Source of the DNA: a virus
Direction: 5' to 3' (one strand)
Length of the DNA stretch: 45,570 nucleotides
Virus record (IMG/VR): IMGVR_UViG_3300029264_000529
Span: 1-45,570 of that record
Each line of letters starts with the position of its first letter. Position 1 is the first letter of the stretch. This document shows, piece by piece, positions 7,703-14,686 of this stretch. The notes under the pieces were generated by a model, which was given only the letters and a program-made list of their open reading frames with translations, made no database searches and had not been told where the DNA came from. The translations under genes were made by a program, and so were the position numbers.

Positions 7703-7730
7703 ATTGTCGTGTCGGGGAATGCGAAACCCG

Positions 7731-8021
7731 CTATTTTTCAATGCTGTAGCGAATTGGAAAAATTGCCTTTATGGCGGAATTTTCAATATGCGTGGTTTCG
7801 TCGGGGTGATAGCGCCGCGCGCTGACGTGGTTTTGACCGATAGCCGCAATGTGGCGGATTTGGTATGACCCGTCTGCAAAAACGACTACGGCATGGTCGC
7901 CGCGCTTGACCTGGCGTGTGTTGATCGCGACCACAAGAGACCCCATGTCATATCGTGGTTGCATGGTGGTGTCGGTGGCTTTGAATGTCAGCTCTAATTC
8001 GATGTGGCACGAAACAGTCAT
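7731..8021 (-). CDS. stand-alone S24-fold (repressor C-domain-like) protein, no HTH
   Basis: 96 aa that align by eye with the C-terminal S24/LexA-type domain of phage repressors: TMQPRYDMGSLVVA matches the usual SMEPRY-GD-V block, followed by VKRGDHAVVVFADGSYQIRHI. The catalytic serine position is Thr, and the usual lysine position in the DGSYQIRHI block is Arg, so self-cleavage is unlikely. There is no DNA-binding domain. The start at 8021 has AAGG 7 nt upstream. It could be a truncated repressor relic, or an oligomerisation partner or antagonist of the full-length repressor next door. Confidence 0.65.
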   Translation of the reverse strand: MTVSCHIELELTFKATDTTMQPRYDMGSLVVAINTRQVKRGDHAVVVFADGSYQIRHIAAIGQNHVSARRYHPDETTHIENSAIKAIFPIRYSIEK

Positions 8022-8114
8022 CTGCATACCTTGCACTTTTGCAGCCGGGATCGCGGACGCGCGATCGGGGCTGGCGAGTTGATCGATAAACTCAAAAGTG
8101 GCATGGCTGTGTTT

Positions 8115-8177
8115 TTGCAGACGAAGGCCATGTTAGCGATAGGTGGTTGGGGAACCGCCTATCGCCCCTGTCTGCAA
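8115..8177. promoter_or_regulatory. nested palindrome between the two S24 genes
   Basis: Outer arms TTGCAGAC (8115-8122) and GTCTGCAA (8170-8177) are perfectly complementary. Inner arms GCGATAGGTGG (8136-8146) and CCGCCTATCGC (8155-8165) match at 10 of 11. The 252-bp gap 8022-8273 holds no convincing gene. With no T-run it is not a terminator; a structured RNA or operator is possible. Confidence 0.6.
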
Positions 8178-8273
8178 GCTAATACTTCGACGTTCAAACT
8201 GTCTACTATATTCAAGGGGTGGTGGTATCAGGGGTGATCATAACACCTTTTAGGATAGGTACTTAACCATCCT

Positions 8274-8942
8274 TTAATTTTCCTGTGTGCCAACGATGCG
8301 GTAAATATGCGCAATTTCACCGATAGAAAATAATTTATTTTCAGTACCTTGTGGTGCGTTGTAAAACTGTAATGTCAGGTTTCCCGCGCTATCAAGTGCC
8401 GCGACCCTGCCAATCAGAACGCCGCCGTCAGTCAATTCAAGCAGGGCGTGACGCCCCTGATTTACCGGCTGGCTGGGGTTGATATAAACCACATCCCCCC
8501 TGGTATAGCGTGGTTCCATGCTGGCATCGGGGACGTAGGCAGCAAAGGCATCAGGTACGCCCACGATGGGGTCAATCCGTTTGACGGTGCCGCGCGGTGC
8601 CTGGTGATTAAGCCGATATTTGCCATCCGGCCCGGTATAGCCAGCGATGGGCACCGGTTGTTCCTGCTGGCTTATGGGCTGGGTTTCAAAATGCGCCGGG
8701 GTGTTTGCGCCCATACTGCCGGGCGTGATGCCCAGCATTTCCTCAACGCTAACGCCCTGGGAATCCGCAAGTTTGCTGAATGTTTCCAGCCTGGGGGTGG
8801 TTTTGGTTTTCCCCTTTAAAAAACCGCGCAGGGTGGCTTCGCTTAACCCTGCACCGCGCGCAAACGCGGTCTGGTTCAAACCGCGATTTTTCATGAATTT
8901 GATAAGCGCGTCGCGCACCTGATCGTTTGTCAAGTTAGCCAT
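8274..8942 (-). CDS. CI-like repressor (XRE HTH + S24 domain)
   Basis: 222 aa. Residues ~7-60 form an XRE-type helix-turn-helix (LNQTAFARGAGLSEATLRGFL). After a linker with a cleavage-like IAGYTG (~98-103), an S24 domain begins at DASMEPRYTRGDVVYI (~139-154). The catalytic Ser (141) is present, but the expected Lys block reads GVLIGRV, so Gly/Arg replaces the lysine (~178). RecA-stimulated self-cleavage may therefore be lost or altered. The start at 8942 avoids a 13-residue extension. It is divergent from the Cro-like gene, as in lambdoid immunity regions. Confidence 0.9.
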   Translation of the reverse strand: MANLTNDQVRDALIKFMKNRGLNQTAFARGAGLSEATLRGFLKGKTKTTPRLETFSKLADSQGVSVEEMLGITPGSMGANTPAHFETQPISQQEQPVPIAGYTGPDGKYRLNHQAPRGTVKRIDPIVGVPDAFAAYVPDASMEPRYTRGDVVYINPSQPVNQGRHALLELTDGGVLIGRVAALDSAGNLTLQFYNAPQGTENKLFSIGEIAHIYRIVGTQEN

Positions 8943-9008
8943 CGTCTCGCTTTCATTTGCTGGGGTAAACGCAGGGTACACCGATTGGCGTCGTTATCTG
9001 TATCGCAA

Positions 9009-9062
9009 AATAATCCGATAAATCGAATTGACATCGCGTTAAAACCCGATAATGATGACGCC
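9009..9062 (+). promoter_or_regulatory. rightward promoter with operator boxes
   Basis: TTGACA (9028-9033), a 17-nt spacer, and AATGAT (9051-9056) form a good sigma-70-like promoter. The spacer holds GTTAAAACCCGATAA (9038-9052); a second AATCCGATAA box is at 9012-9021. Both share the core AANCCGATWA with a box at 7653-7662. A start codon follows at 9063, so the mRNA would be nearly leaderless. Confidence 0.6.
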
Positions 9063-9296
9063 ATGAACACAGTTGATGATGTCATAGCCCGCATACGGCG
9101 CTTTGTTTTGCAAAACAACATGACCAAAAGCCGGTTTGCACTTCAGTGCGGCTTGCAGGTCGATGTTACGCGCAAAATGTGGGATGCGGACTGGAACCCG
9201 ACAATCGCAACCCTGCGCCAGCTTGAAAAACCTATTCCTGCTGATTTTCAGGTTTCGGCGAATGATCCGGGCTGTCCGGGTGAGAAGGCGGCGTAA
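9063..9296 (+). CDS. Cro-like HTH protein
   Basis: 77 aa with a compact helix-turn-helix (MTKSRFALQCGLQVDVTRKMW, residues ~20-40). It is divergent from the CI-like gene and first on the rightward transcript, the classical place of cro. The very short distance between the candidate -10 and the ATG implies a short or absent 5' leader. Its C-terminus (65 nt) overlaps a minus-strand gene tail to tail. Cro function is inferred from position and the HTH. Confidence 0.7.
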   Translation: MNTVDDVIARIRRFVLQNNMTKSRFALQCGLQVDVTRKMWDADWNPTIATLRQLEKPIPADFQVSANDPGCPGEKAA

Positions 9297-9462
9297 AAAC
9301 GCCATTGTCGTCTTTTTTATATCCGGCCCGTTTTAACATTTGTTCGGCAACTTCCCGGTCTTTTGGGTCGCTGCTGTTGCGCAGGGTTTCAACGGCGTCC
9401 TGAAAGTCCTTTGTTGCTTCTTTCAGGGCTGCCAGCCGGGTTTCGCGCTCTTTTGTGTTCAT
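9232..9462 (-). CDS. hypothetical protein, 76 aa
   Basis: A highly charged, helical protein (MNTKERETRLAALKEATKDF) with a Pro-rich tail. GGAG lies about 12 nt upstream of the ATG at 9462. It is convergent with and overlaps the Cro-like gene, so the two transcripts are antisense at their ends. Function unknown; the coding call rests on the ribosome site and regular composition. Confidence 0.55.
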   Translation of the reverse strand: MNTKERETRLAALKEATKDFQDAVETLRNSSDPKDREVAEQMLKRAGYKKDDNGVFTPPSHPDSPDHSPKPENQQE

Positions 9463-9548
9463 GGTGATTTTTGCTCCGTTGCTGTGCTGTCTTTATGGCC
9501 CTTCCGGCCTGTGTGCGGCAACTCCCAAAACAGGGAAGTTTGATAGCC

Positions 9549-9932
9549 ATGCCTTATATCCGCCCCGAAAACAGCTTTGCCGGTGCAACCACCACGGCGA
9601 TTAATGCCGTGGGCGGTGAAATCCTTTCCGATGCCTGTGGCGTTTCCTTTTCCCGCCTGCGCCAATGCGCCAATCCGATGCGGTCTGATGTGATCAGCCT
9701 GCAAGCCGCGCTGGATGCTGATATCGCGGCGGCCCGCGCCGGGGCAGGGTGCCCGCATTTTGAAGTTTACGCCGCCCGCCTGCATGATGCCGGGGCTATT
9801 ACCGGCTTTGCCGATGAACGCGCCGGGCTGCGTGCCCTGATCAAATCCATTGCGACACTACTGCGCGAATGTGCGGACCGCATGACAGCGGCGATCGAGC
9901 CGAAACCCCGTTTGTGCGGGGTGGCGGCATGA
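9549..9932 (+). CDS. hypothetical phage early protein, 127 aa
   Basis: Alanine-rich, helical protein with no recognised family, beginning MPYIRPENSFAGATTTAINAV. The ATG at 9549 is preceded by GGGAAG at about 12 nt; the frame extends upstream to 9471 without good initiation signals. It overlaps the next gene by ATGA. Position at the head of the rightward operon suggests an early regulatory or replication accessory role. Confidence 0.7.
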   Translation: MPYIRPENSFAGATTTAINAVGGEILSDACGVSFSRLRQCANPMRSDVISLQAALDADIAAARAGAGCPHFEVYAARLHDAGAITGFADERAGLRALIKSIATLLRECADRMTAAIEPKPRLCGVAA

Positions 9933-10417
9933 TGGCTTATCTTTCTGACCGCTGCCGTATCGAACTGGCCTTACCTGCTGAAATGCTGGACCCGGTGGTT
10001 CGGGTTTTGTTGAAACGCGGAATTAACGCCGATGATGACAAATGCCTGGACCTGATTAAAAGCGCCATACAGGAACCGTTCGCAGGTGTTGATCCGGTCA
10101 AGCGTGCCAAGCTGCAAAGGCGTGTCACGGCTTTGCGGTTGGAACTGCTAGCGCCTTATGAAAAGCGCCCGATCGTGCTGGTATTTCAAATGCTAGTGAT
10201 GTGGCTTCGCGATATGCTTGAAGATGGCACCCTTGACCTTGTCGATGGGTCCGACTTTGCGCTTGCGATGGATGATTTGATCGCCCGTGTCATTCAGCAT
10301 GAAGAACTGATCGTTAAAACCCAAAAATCCGCAATCAAGAACGCCCGCAAGCTGCGGCGCCTTCTTGAAAAACGCGGCTATTACGCGGGCCGTTCGGCGC
10401 GCCAGGTGGCGGTATGA
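9929..10417 (+). CDS. hypothetical phage early protein, 162 aa
   Basis: Helical, charged protein of unknown function. The ATG at 9929 overlaps the previous stop (ATGA); a second ATG directly follows at 9932. The C-terminus is basic (KSAIKNARKLRRLLEKRGYYAGRSARQ), suggesting nucleic-acid contact, though this is only composition. It is followed by a minus-strand cargo gene. Confidence 0.7.
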   Translation: MMAYLSDRCRIELALPAEMLDPVVRVLLKRGINADDDKCLDLIKSAIQEPFAGVDPVKRAKLQRRVTALRLELLAPYEKRPIVLVFQMLVMWLRDMLEDGTLDLVDGSDFALAMDDLIARVIQHEELIVKTQKSAIKNARKLRRLLEKRGYYAGRSARQVAV

Positions 10418-10434
10418 TTTTGTTAAAACCGAAA

Positions 10435-11037
10435 TTATTCCGCCTGATTGTCGCTTGTTTTGTGATGCGCGATTTTGGCGGGCAGCGTGAAAATATAGGT
10501 CAGAACAAGTTCGGTGAAATGCTTCATCTCTTCGGCTTGTTCTGGAGTGTATTCGTCTTCGTGCGTTGCACTGTTTCCGGATTTTCTGATGTGATGTGCC
10601 CAATCAGAAATGTCTTTGGTGATTTCGTTGTTCGCGGCTGCTTTTTTAATAACCTCATTAAAACTCCCTTTATAACTGGCGAATTTCTGCCCCAGACCGA
10701 TTTCAAGGGCCTTGCGGAACATCATGCCAGCGGCATCTGGGTTTTGACCAAGGTTATCCAAGCCTTGTTTGTAATACCGTTCAACGTTCGCTGGAAGGTG
10801 AGCCGGTATAGCGCGCTTAATCTCAGGGTAAATTTGTTCAATCTCACCAGCAAGAGAACTCGCAACAATTCCTTCTCTGCATTTAGGGCAAATAAACAGG
10901 TGCGTGCATCTAAATTCAATTTCTTGGAGCGCAGGTCCTTTCCTAATTTGATATTCGTAAGATCCTCTGCGTGTAAATGCAGCGATTTTAATGCCGCAAT
11001 GCGGGCAGTCATGCTCTATTACTTCCGTAGCTCGCAT
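10435..11037 (-). CDS. DUF4145-domain protein with zinc ribbon (cargo gene)
   Basis: 200 aa. The N-terminus has a zinc-ribbon-like arrangement CPHC (residues 11-14) and CPKC (50-53). The C-terminal half matches DUF4145: the AAGMMFRKALEIGL helix (~102-115) and the IRKSGNSATHED motif (~150-161) followed by long helices. DUF4145 domains occur in many prophage and defence-associated proteins, but the activity here is unknown. It is transcribed against the replication operon from its own promoter-like sequence, and the GC content looks lower than neighbours, as expected for a moron. Confidence 0.83.
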   Translation of the reverse strand: MRATEVIEHDCPHCGIKIAAFTRRGSYEYQIRKGPALQEIEFRCTHLFICPKCREGIVASSLAGEIEQIYPEIKRAIPAHLPANVERYYKQGLDNLGQNPDAAGMMFRKALEIGLGQKFASYKGSFNEVIKKAAANNEITKDISDWAHHIRKSGNSATHEDEYTPEQAEEMKHFTELVLTYIFTLPAKIAHHKTSDNQAE

Positions 11038-11068
11038 GTTATTTACCTCACTTTAATTGAATTCAAAT

Positions 11069-11097
11069 ATTGTGATTTAACTTCCCATCTGGTGCAA
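11069..11097 (-). promoter_or_regulatory. candidate promoter of the DUF4145 gene
   Basis: Minus-strand TTGCAC (11092-11097), a 17-nt spacer and CACAAT (11069-11074) give a plausible sigma-70 promoter directly upstream of the gene, which also has a GAGG ribosome site. This supports independent expression in the lysogen. Confidence 0.45.
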
Positions 11098-11120
11098 GCT
11101 CTTCGTGTGGGAAGGGCCGT

Positions 11121-12281
11121 GTGGTGCTGAATTCTATTCCTCAGTTTGTTCTTGAAGATGTTCTCTCTCGAACGGATTTAGTAGAGCTGGTGGAAAAGTC
11201 CGGCGTCAAACTGGCGAAGTCTGGCTATGAATATCAGGGGCTGTGCCCGTTTCATTCCGAACGAACGCCATCCTTTACCGTGCGGCCCGACAAGGGCTTT
11301 TGCCATTGTTTCGGCTGTGGGGCGCACAAGGACGCAATCGGTTATTACACAACGGTTTACGGGCGCAGCTTTATCGAGGCCGTCAAGGATCTTGCCTGGC
11401 AGGCCGGGGTGGATCTTTCGCCATATGTCGGACGCGCGGAAAGGCCCGTAACCCCGCCCAAGCCCAAAATCGCCAGCCGGGCCGATGAACAGGACCGCGA
11501 AAGCGAAACCAATAAACGACGCAAGCGCGGTTATAAAATCTGGCAATCTGGCGGGCCGTTGGCTGGGTCGGATGGTGAAACATACCTTTCGCAAAAACGC
11601 TGCATTAATCCTGATCTGTTTTTGCAGAACGGGGTGCATCGCTTTCATGGTGATTTGCCGTTCTGGTACATGGCGTGCGGGGCGAAAAAGCCGGTAAAGG
11701 TCTGGTCTGGCCCGGCCTTGCTGTCTGTCATGTGCTATATCGACGGGCGTTTCGCGGCCTGCCATGTCACATGGATCGACCTGGCGCAACCAAAGGGCCG
11801 GTTGGTACTTGCCGCGCCTGATGACGCCGATAAAAAGCTGAATACCAAGCGCGTGTTTGGCGACCCGAACAAAGCCGCCATGCGCCTGTCAAAGCCGGCC
11901 TTCACAATGGTCACGGGCGAGGGGCTGGAAACCACCTATTCCGCCATGCAGGTATCTGGCCATGCCGGATGGTGCAGCTATTCACTCAACAATCTGGTTG
12001 GCTCTGCCGTGATGGATGCCAAGGGCGAACGTCACCCGTTTGATGGCCGTCGCCGCCTGCCATCTGTGGTGCCCGACATGTCGCGCCCGGGCATGATTTT
12101 ACCGCCAGAATGCCGCGAACAAATCCTGCTGGGCGATGGTGATACCAAAGACATGCACATGCTGCGCGCCAAACTGGAACGCGGCGCGCGCCGCGCCAAT
12201 CAGTCCGGCATTGTGGGGCGGGTTTCCATGTCGCCAGTTGGTACGGATTTTAATTCGTTGCTGATGGGGGAGGCTGGTTAA
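11121..12281 (+). CDS. DNA primase (CHC2 zinc finger + Toprim)
   Basis: 386 aa. The N-terminus is a DnaG-type CHC2 zinc finger: CPFH (residues 42-45) with CFGC (63-66) and a following GRSFIEAVKDLA helix. The C-terminal half is Toprim-like, with TGEGLETTYSA carrying the acidic residue and a later LLGDGDTKD carrying the second acidic pair. It should synthesise RNA primers at the phage fork together with the helicase at 16419. The start is GTG (11121 or 11124) behind GGGAAGGG. Its end overlaps a convergent membrane-protein gene by 4 nt. Confidence 0.92.
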   Translation: MVLNSIPQFVLEDVLSRTDLVELVEKSGVKLAKSGYEYQGLCPFHSERTPSFTVRPDKGFCHCFGCGAHKDAIGYYTTVYGRSFIEAVKDLAWQAGVDLSPYVGRAERPVTPPKPKIASRADEQDRESETNKRRKRGYKIWQSGGPLAGSDGETYLSQKRCINPDLFLQNGVHRFHGDLPFWYMACGAKKPVKVWSGPALLSVMCYIDGRFAACHVTWIDLAQPKGRLVLAAPDDADKKLNTKRVFGDPNKAAMRLSKPAFTMVTGEGLETTYSAMQVSGHAGWCSYSLNNLVGSAVMDAKGERHPFDGRRRLPSVVPDMSRPGMILPPECREQILLGDGDTKDMHMLRAKLERGARRANQSGIVGRVSMSPVGTDFNSLLMGEAG

Positions 12282-12904
12282 TGGGCTGCCATCAACGCCT
12301 TTGTGATGAAATGCGCGTGAATGTCCGAAATGCCATCATTAAGGATCGTCAGTGCTGTTTCCAACATGAAGGGGTGTTCGACGAGCACGCCGATCGGTAC
12401 GTCGTCATCGTTGTATACGGTAGATGTACTTACCTTTGCTTGTTCCAGTATCGGAATAACACCGCAAAGCGTTTCCAGATGTTGCGAAAGATCAATGGGA
12501 AGTGCGTTCGGAAAGCGGGCCGCTTCATCAGTGAGTTTTATAACTTTAGCAAGATCACCAATGTTTGTTCCAGAAATTGTTTGCTGAAAATTATTTCCCA
12601 AAAGCCTTCCGGTGATTTTCGCTGCCGTTATCAGGTCGTTCATATGAATAACTTGAAAGATATATGCGTTACGATTTTCCGTAGCTCTTCTGTGATCTGT
12701 TGCGGCCTTGTAGGCAAGCCAACCACCCGCCAGCCCGAATATTCCGGCGAGCAGAGTTTCCCATTGCAGATCGGTGAACTGCTTGCCGTACAGGGCGCCA
12801 ATCAGAAAGGCGATAACGGCAACGCCGCTAATGACAATGGCGTTCAGCCAATCGCTGTCTTTTTTAACCACCTGATTTCCCCAAAAATTTCTGTCCCGCG
12901 CCAT
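12278..12904 (-). CDS. two-helix membrane protein (cargo gene)
   Basis: 208 aa with two N-terminal membrane helices (NAIVISGVAVIAFLIGALY ~21-39 and LLAGIFGLAGGWLAY ~51-65), then a helical cytoplasmic domain with no known family. A prophage membrane protein of this layout (helix pair, Trp-Glu-x-Leu-Leu entry, coiled helix after) is also found at 13664-14317. It is antisense to the replication operon, inserted between the primase and methyltransferase genes. Function unknown; superinfection exclusion would fit but is speculation. Confidence 0.72.
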   Translation of the reverse strand: MARDRNFWGNQVVKKDSDWLNAIVISGVAVIAFLIGALYGKQFTDLQWETLLAGIFGLAGGWLAYKAATDHRRATENRNAYIFQVIHMNDLITAAKITGRLLGNNFQQTISGTNIGDLAKVIKLTDEAARFPNALPIDLSQHLETLCGVIPILEQAKVSTSTVYNDDDVPIGVLVEHPFMLETALTILNDGISDIHAHFITKALMAAH

Positions 12905-12953
12905 TTTTCACTTTTCATCACCGGGCGGTCAAGCTGCCTGAAAGGGGTGGCTT

Positions 12954-13646
12954 ATGTCTGATTGCACCAAGAAAACCAGCATCGGGGCTGCATTTGTTGG
13001 CGGGAAGTCTGCCAAGGGCGGTTCCGGCGAGCGGCATAAGGACGATTTTTACCCGACGGAAATTGAAGTTTTCGAGGGGTTGTTTCGCCGCTTTCCACAT
13101 TTGCGCGGGCGCAAGATTTGGGACCCGTGTTGCGGCAATGGCGTAACCGATCGCGTGATGCAATCACATGGCTGTCAGGTGATTGCCACTGATCTTGTCT
13201 ATCGGGGATATGGCACCGGCGGCGTTAATTTTCTGTCGCAATACCGGCCCCGTGCCGATACCGCCATTACCAATCCACCCTTTGCCAACAATTTCCCGGC
13301 CCTGTTTGTTGAACATGCGATGCGCCTGCATTTGGCGGAATTCTGGCTGTTGCTAAAATCCACCTGGCAACATGCGGGCAGCCGCTTGCCCTTGCGTCGC
13401 CGTTATACCCCGAAATGGAAAATCGAACTGGCCTGGCGGCCTGATTTTAATGGCAAGAAAAACCCGGTGATGGAATGCGCATGGTTTGGCTGGTCGCGCG
13501 ACTGGACCCAGCCTTACACCATGCTTGATGTTATCGAAAAACCGAATATGGGAAATCTTGACCTGTTCGGTGTTTCGCATTCGGCAAGTGAGGCTGCAAA
13601 GCCCCAGGCGCGTGCCAATGATAACAGTCAGTTTGGGTTGTTATGA
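12954..13646 (+). CDS. DNA methyltransferase, NPPF-type (adenine-N6 or cytosine-N4)
   Basis: 230 aa, class I SAM-dependent fold. SAM-binding motif I is WDPCCGNG (residues 56-63) and the catalytic motif is NPPF (107-110), typical of exocyclic amino methyltransferases on DNA. There is no restriction partner nearby, so it is probably an orphan protecting phage DNA or regulating phage genes. The sequence downstream of NPPF (HAMRLHLAEFWLLLK) follows the usual pattern. The target site cannot be predicted. A minus-strand operon lies directly downstream in convergent orientation. Confidence 0.85.
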   Translation: MSDCTKKTSIGAAFVGGKSAKGGSGERHKDDFYPTEIEVFEGLFRRFPHLRGRKIWDPCCGNGVTDRVMQSHGCQVIATDLVYRGYGTGGVNFLSQYRPRADTAITNPPFANNFPALFVEHAMRLHLAEFWLLLKSTWQHAGSRLPLRRRYTPKWKIELAWRPDFNGKKNPVMECAWFGWSRDWTQPYTMLDVIEKPNMGNLDLFGVSHSASEAAKPQARANDNSQFGLL

Positions 13647-13663
13647 AGCAGGGCGCTGTAAAT

Positions 13664-14317
13664 TCACGTTTGGTTTTTGAAGTTCATGTGCAAGCGCCTT
13701 ACATGTCCGGTGCAGCTATTGATAAGGTGAAGCTGTTGTTCCGTCTTTTCGAGGTCAATGTCCTTCTCTCCCTGCCGGGATGCCGTAATTGTGCCTTTTA
13801 CCCATTCGATTGCGTTAAGAGCGCGCGCGATTTCAGTAGTTGTTTTGTCTACTTCCGCAATCAGTCCAATGTTATCGGGGGACGTGCGGGGAATGCTGTC
13901 AAGGTAGTCGATCAGTTCGTGGTGGAATTCCGCCAGCGATCCAAGATGCGGTTCAATATTTTGTTGCAGCTTCAAGATTGCTGTCTCTCTAGTGTGGAAC
14001 ATGATTATAAAACCGCCGTGCACAGGAACCCGCCAAGGTTTCACGCGCTCTATCTTTCTGATTATTTTGTGCAGTTCGTGGGCAAGAGCCGTGGTGTACC
14101 TTTTTCTTTCTGCCACCTTGTCCAGGTGCCTCTGGTATTGAAAAAGAATAACTGCAAGCAGGCTACCAGCAAACGCACCAATCAGGCTTTGCCATTCTCT
14201 AAGCCATTCCATAAAGCCGCCCTGCGATGCGCCCATGCCCCAAAAACCGAAACAAAGCAGGGCAAGGATGGGGATTTTAATAAAGACCCAAGCGGGCAAC
14301 CATTCGCTGATTTTCAT
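13664..14317 (-). CDS. two-helix membrane protein, third gene of reverse cassette
   Basis: 217 aa with membrane segments near residues 10-30 (VFIKIPILALLCFGFWGMG) and 43-60 (SLIGAFAGSLLAVILF), followed by a charged helical domain (HLDKVAERKRYTTALAHEL). Same layout as the protein at 12278-12904. It follows the SWIM gene by 9 nt in the minus-strand cassette. No family recognised beyond prophage membrane protein. The cytoplasmic part could sense or bind something while anchored; this is inference. Confidence 0.72.
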   Translation of the reverse strand: MKISEWLPAWVFIKIPILALLCFGFWGMGASQGGFMEWLREWQSLIGAFAGSLLAVILFQYQRHLDKVAERKRYTTALAHELHKIIRKIERVKPWRVPVHGGFIIMFHTRETAILKLQQNIEPHLGSLAEFHHELIDYLDSIPRTSPDNIGLIAEVDKTTTEIARALNAIEWVKGTITASRQGEKDIDLEKTEQQLHLINSCTGHVRRLHMNFKNQT

Positions 14318-14326
14318 GGATGTGCC

Positions 14327-14662
14327 CTAGCGCCGCATCGCGCCAGCAAGGTCTTTCTTGGCCCTGGCAAGCTGCTTTTTGGCCGCGTCGGCAATACGTT
14401 CGGCATCGATGACGCGCTGATAAGCGGTTTCAATATCGGACCCGGCAAGCAGTTCTGCCAGTCTTGGCAATTCATGTTCGTTATCGCTGACAAGCGCCTT
14501 GATTTCGCCATTCATCAACCAGAACCGATGTTTGCAATATTGTCCGCTTTGTCCGGCGGCGCAGGTGCAATAGGCATTCAAATTATTGTCGCTGACCTTC
14601 TCAAACGTGACCCGATAGGGTTCGATCTGGCTGCCTTGAACCAGAAAAACAAGTTTGTGCAT
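14327..14662 (-). CDS. SWIM-type zinc-finger protein, second gene of reverse cassette
   Basis: 111 aa. Residues ~31-46 read YCTCAAGQSGQYCKHR, which fits the SWIM zinc pattern CxC...CxH. SWIM domains bind DNA or proteins. The remainder is a helical, Ala/Arg-rich tail (AERIADAAKKQLARAKKDL). The ATG at 14662 follows a GTG at 14665 that could also start it. It sits 24 nt after the 273-aa gene and 9 nt before the membrane gene, so the three look co-transcribed. Confidence 0.75.
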   Translation of the reverse strand: MHKLVFLVQGSQIEPYRVTFEKVSDNNLNAYCTCAAGQSGQYCKHRFWLMNGEIKALVSDNEHELPRLAELLAGSDIETAYQRVIDAERIADAAKKQLARAKKDLAGAMRR

Positions 14663-14686
14663 CACGATGTCTTTCGTTTTCGGCGG

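Noticed and set aside
10414-11130. Plus-strand open frame opposite the DUF4145 gene
   Set aside because: The minus-strand product has clear family motifs; the plus-strand product has none.
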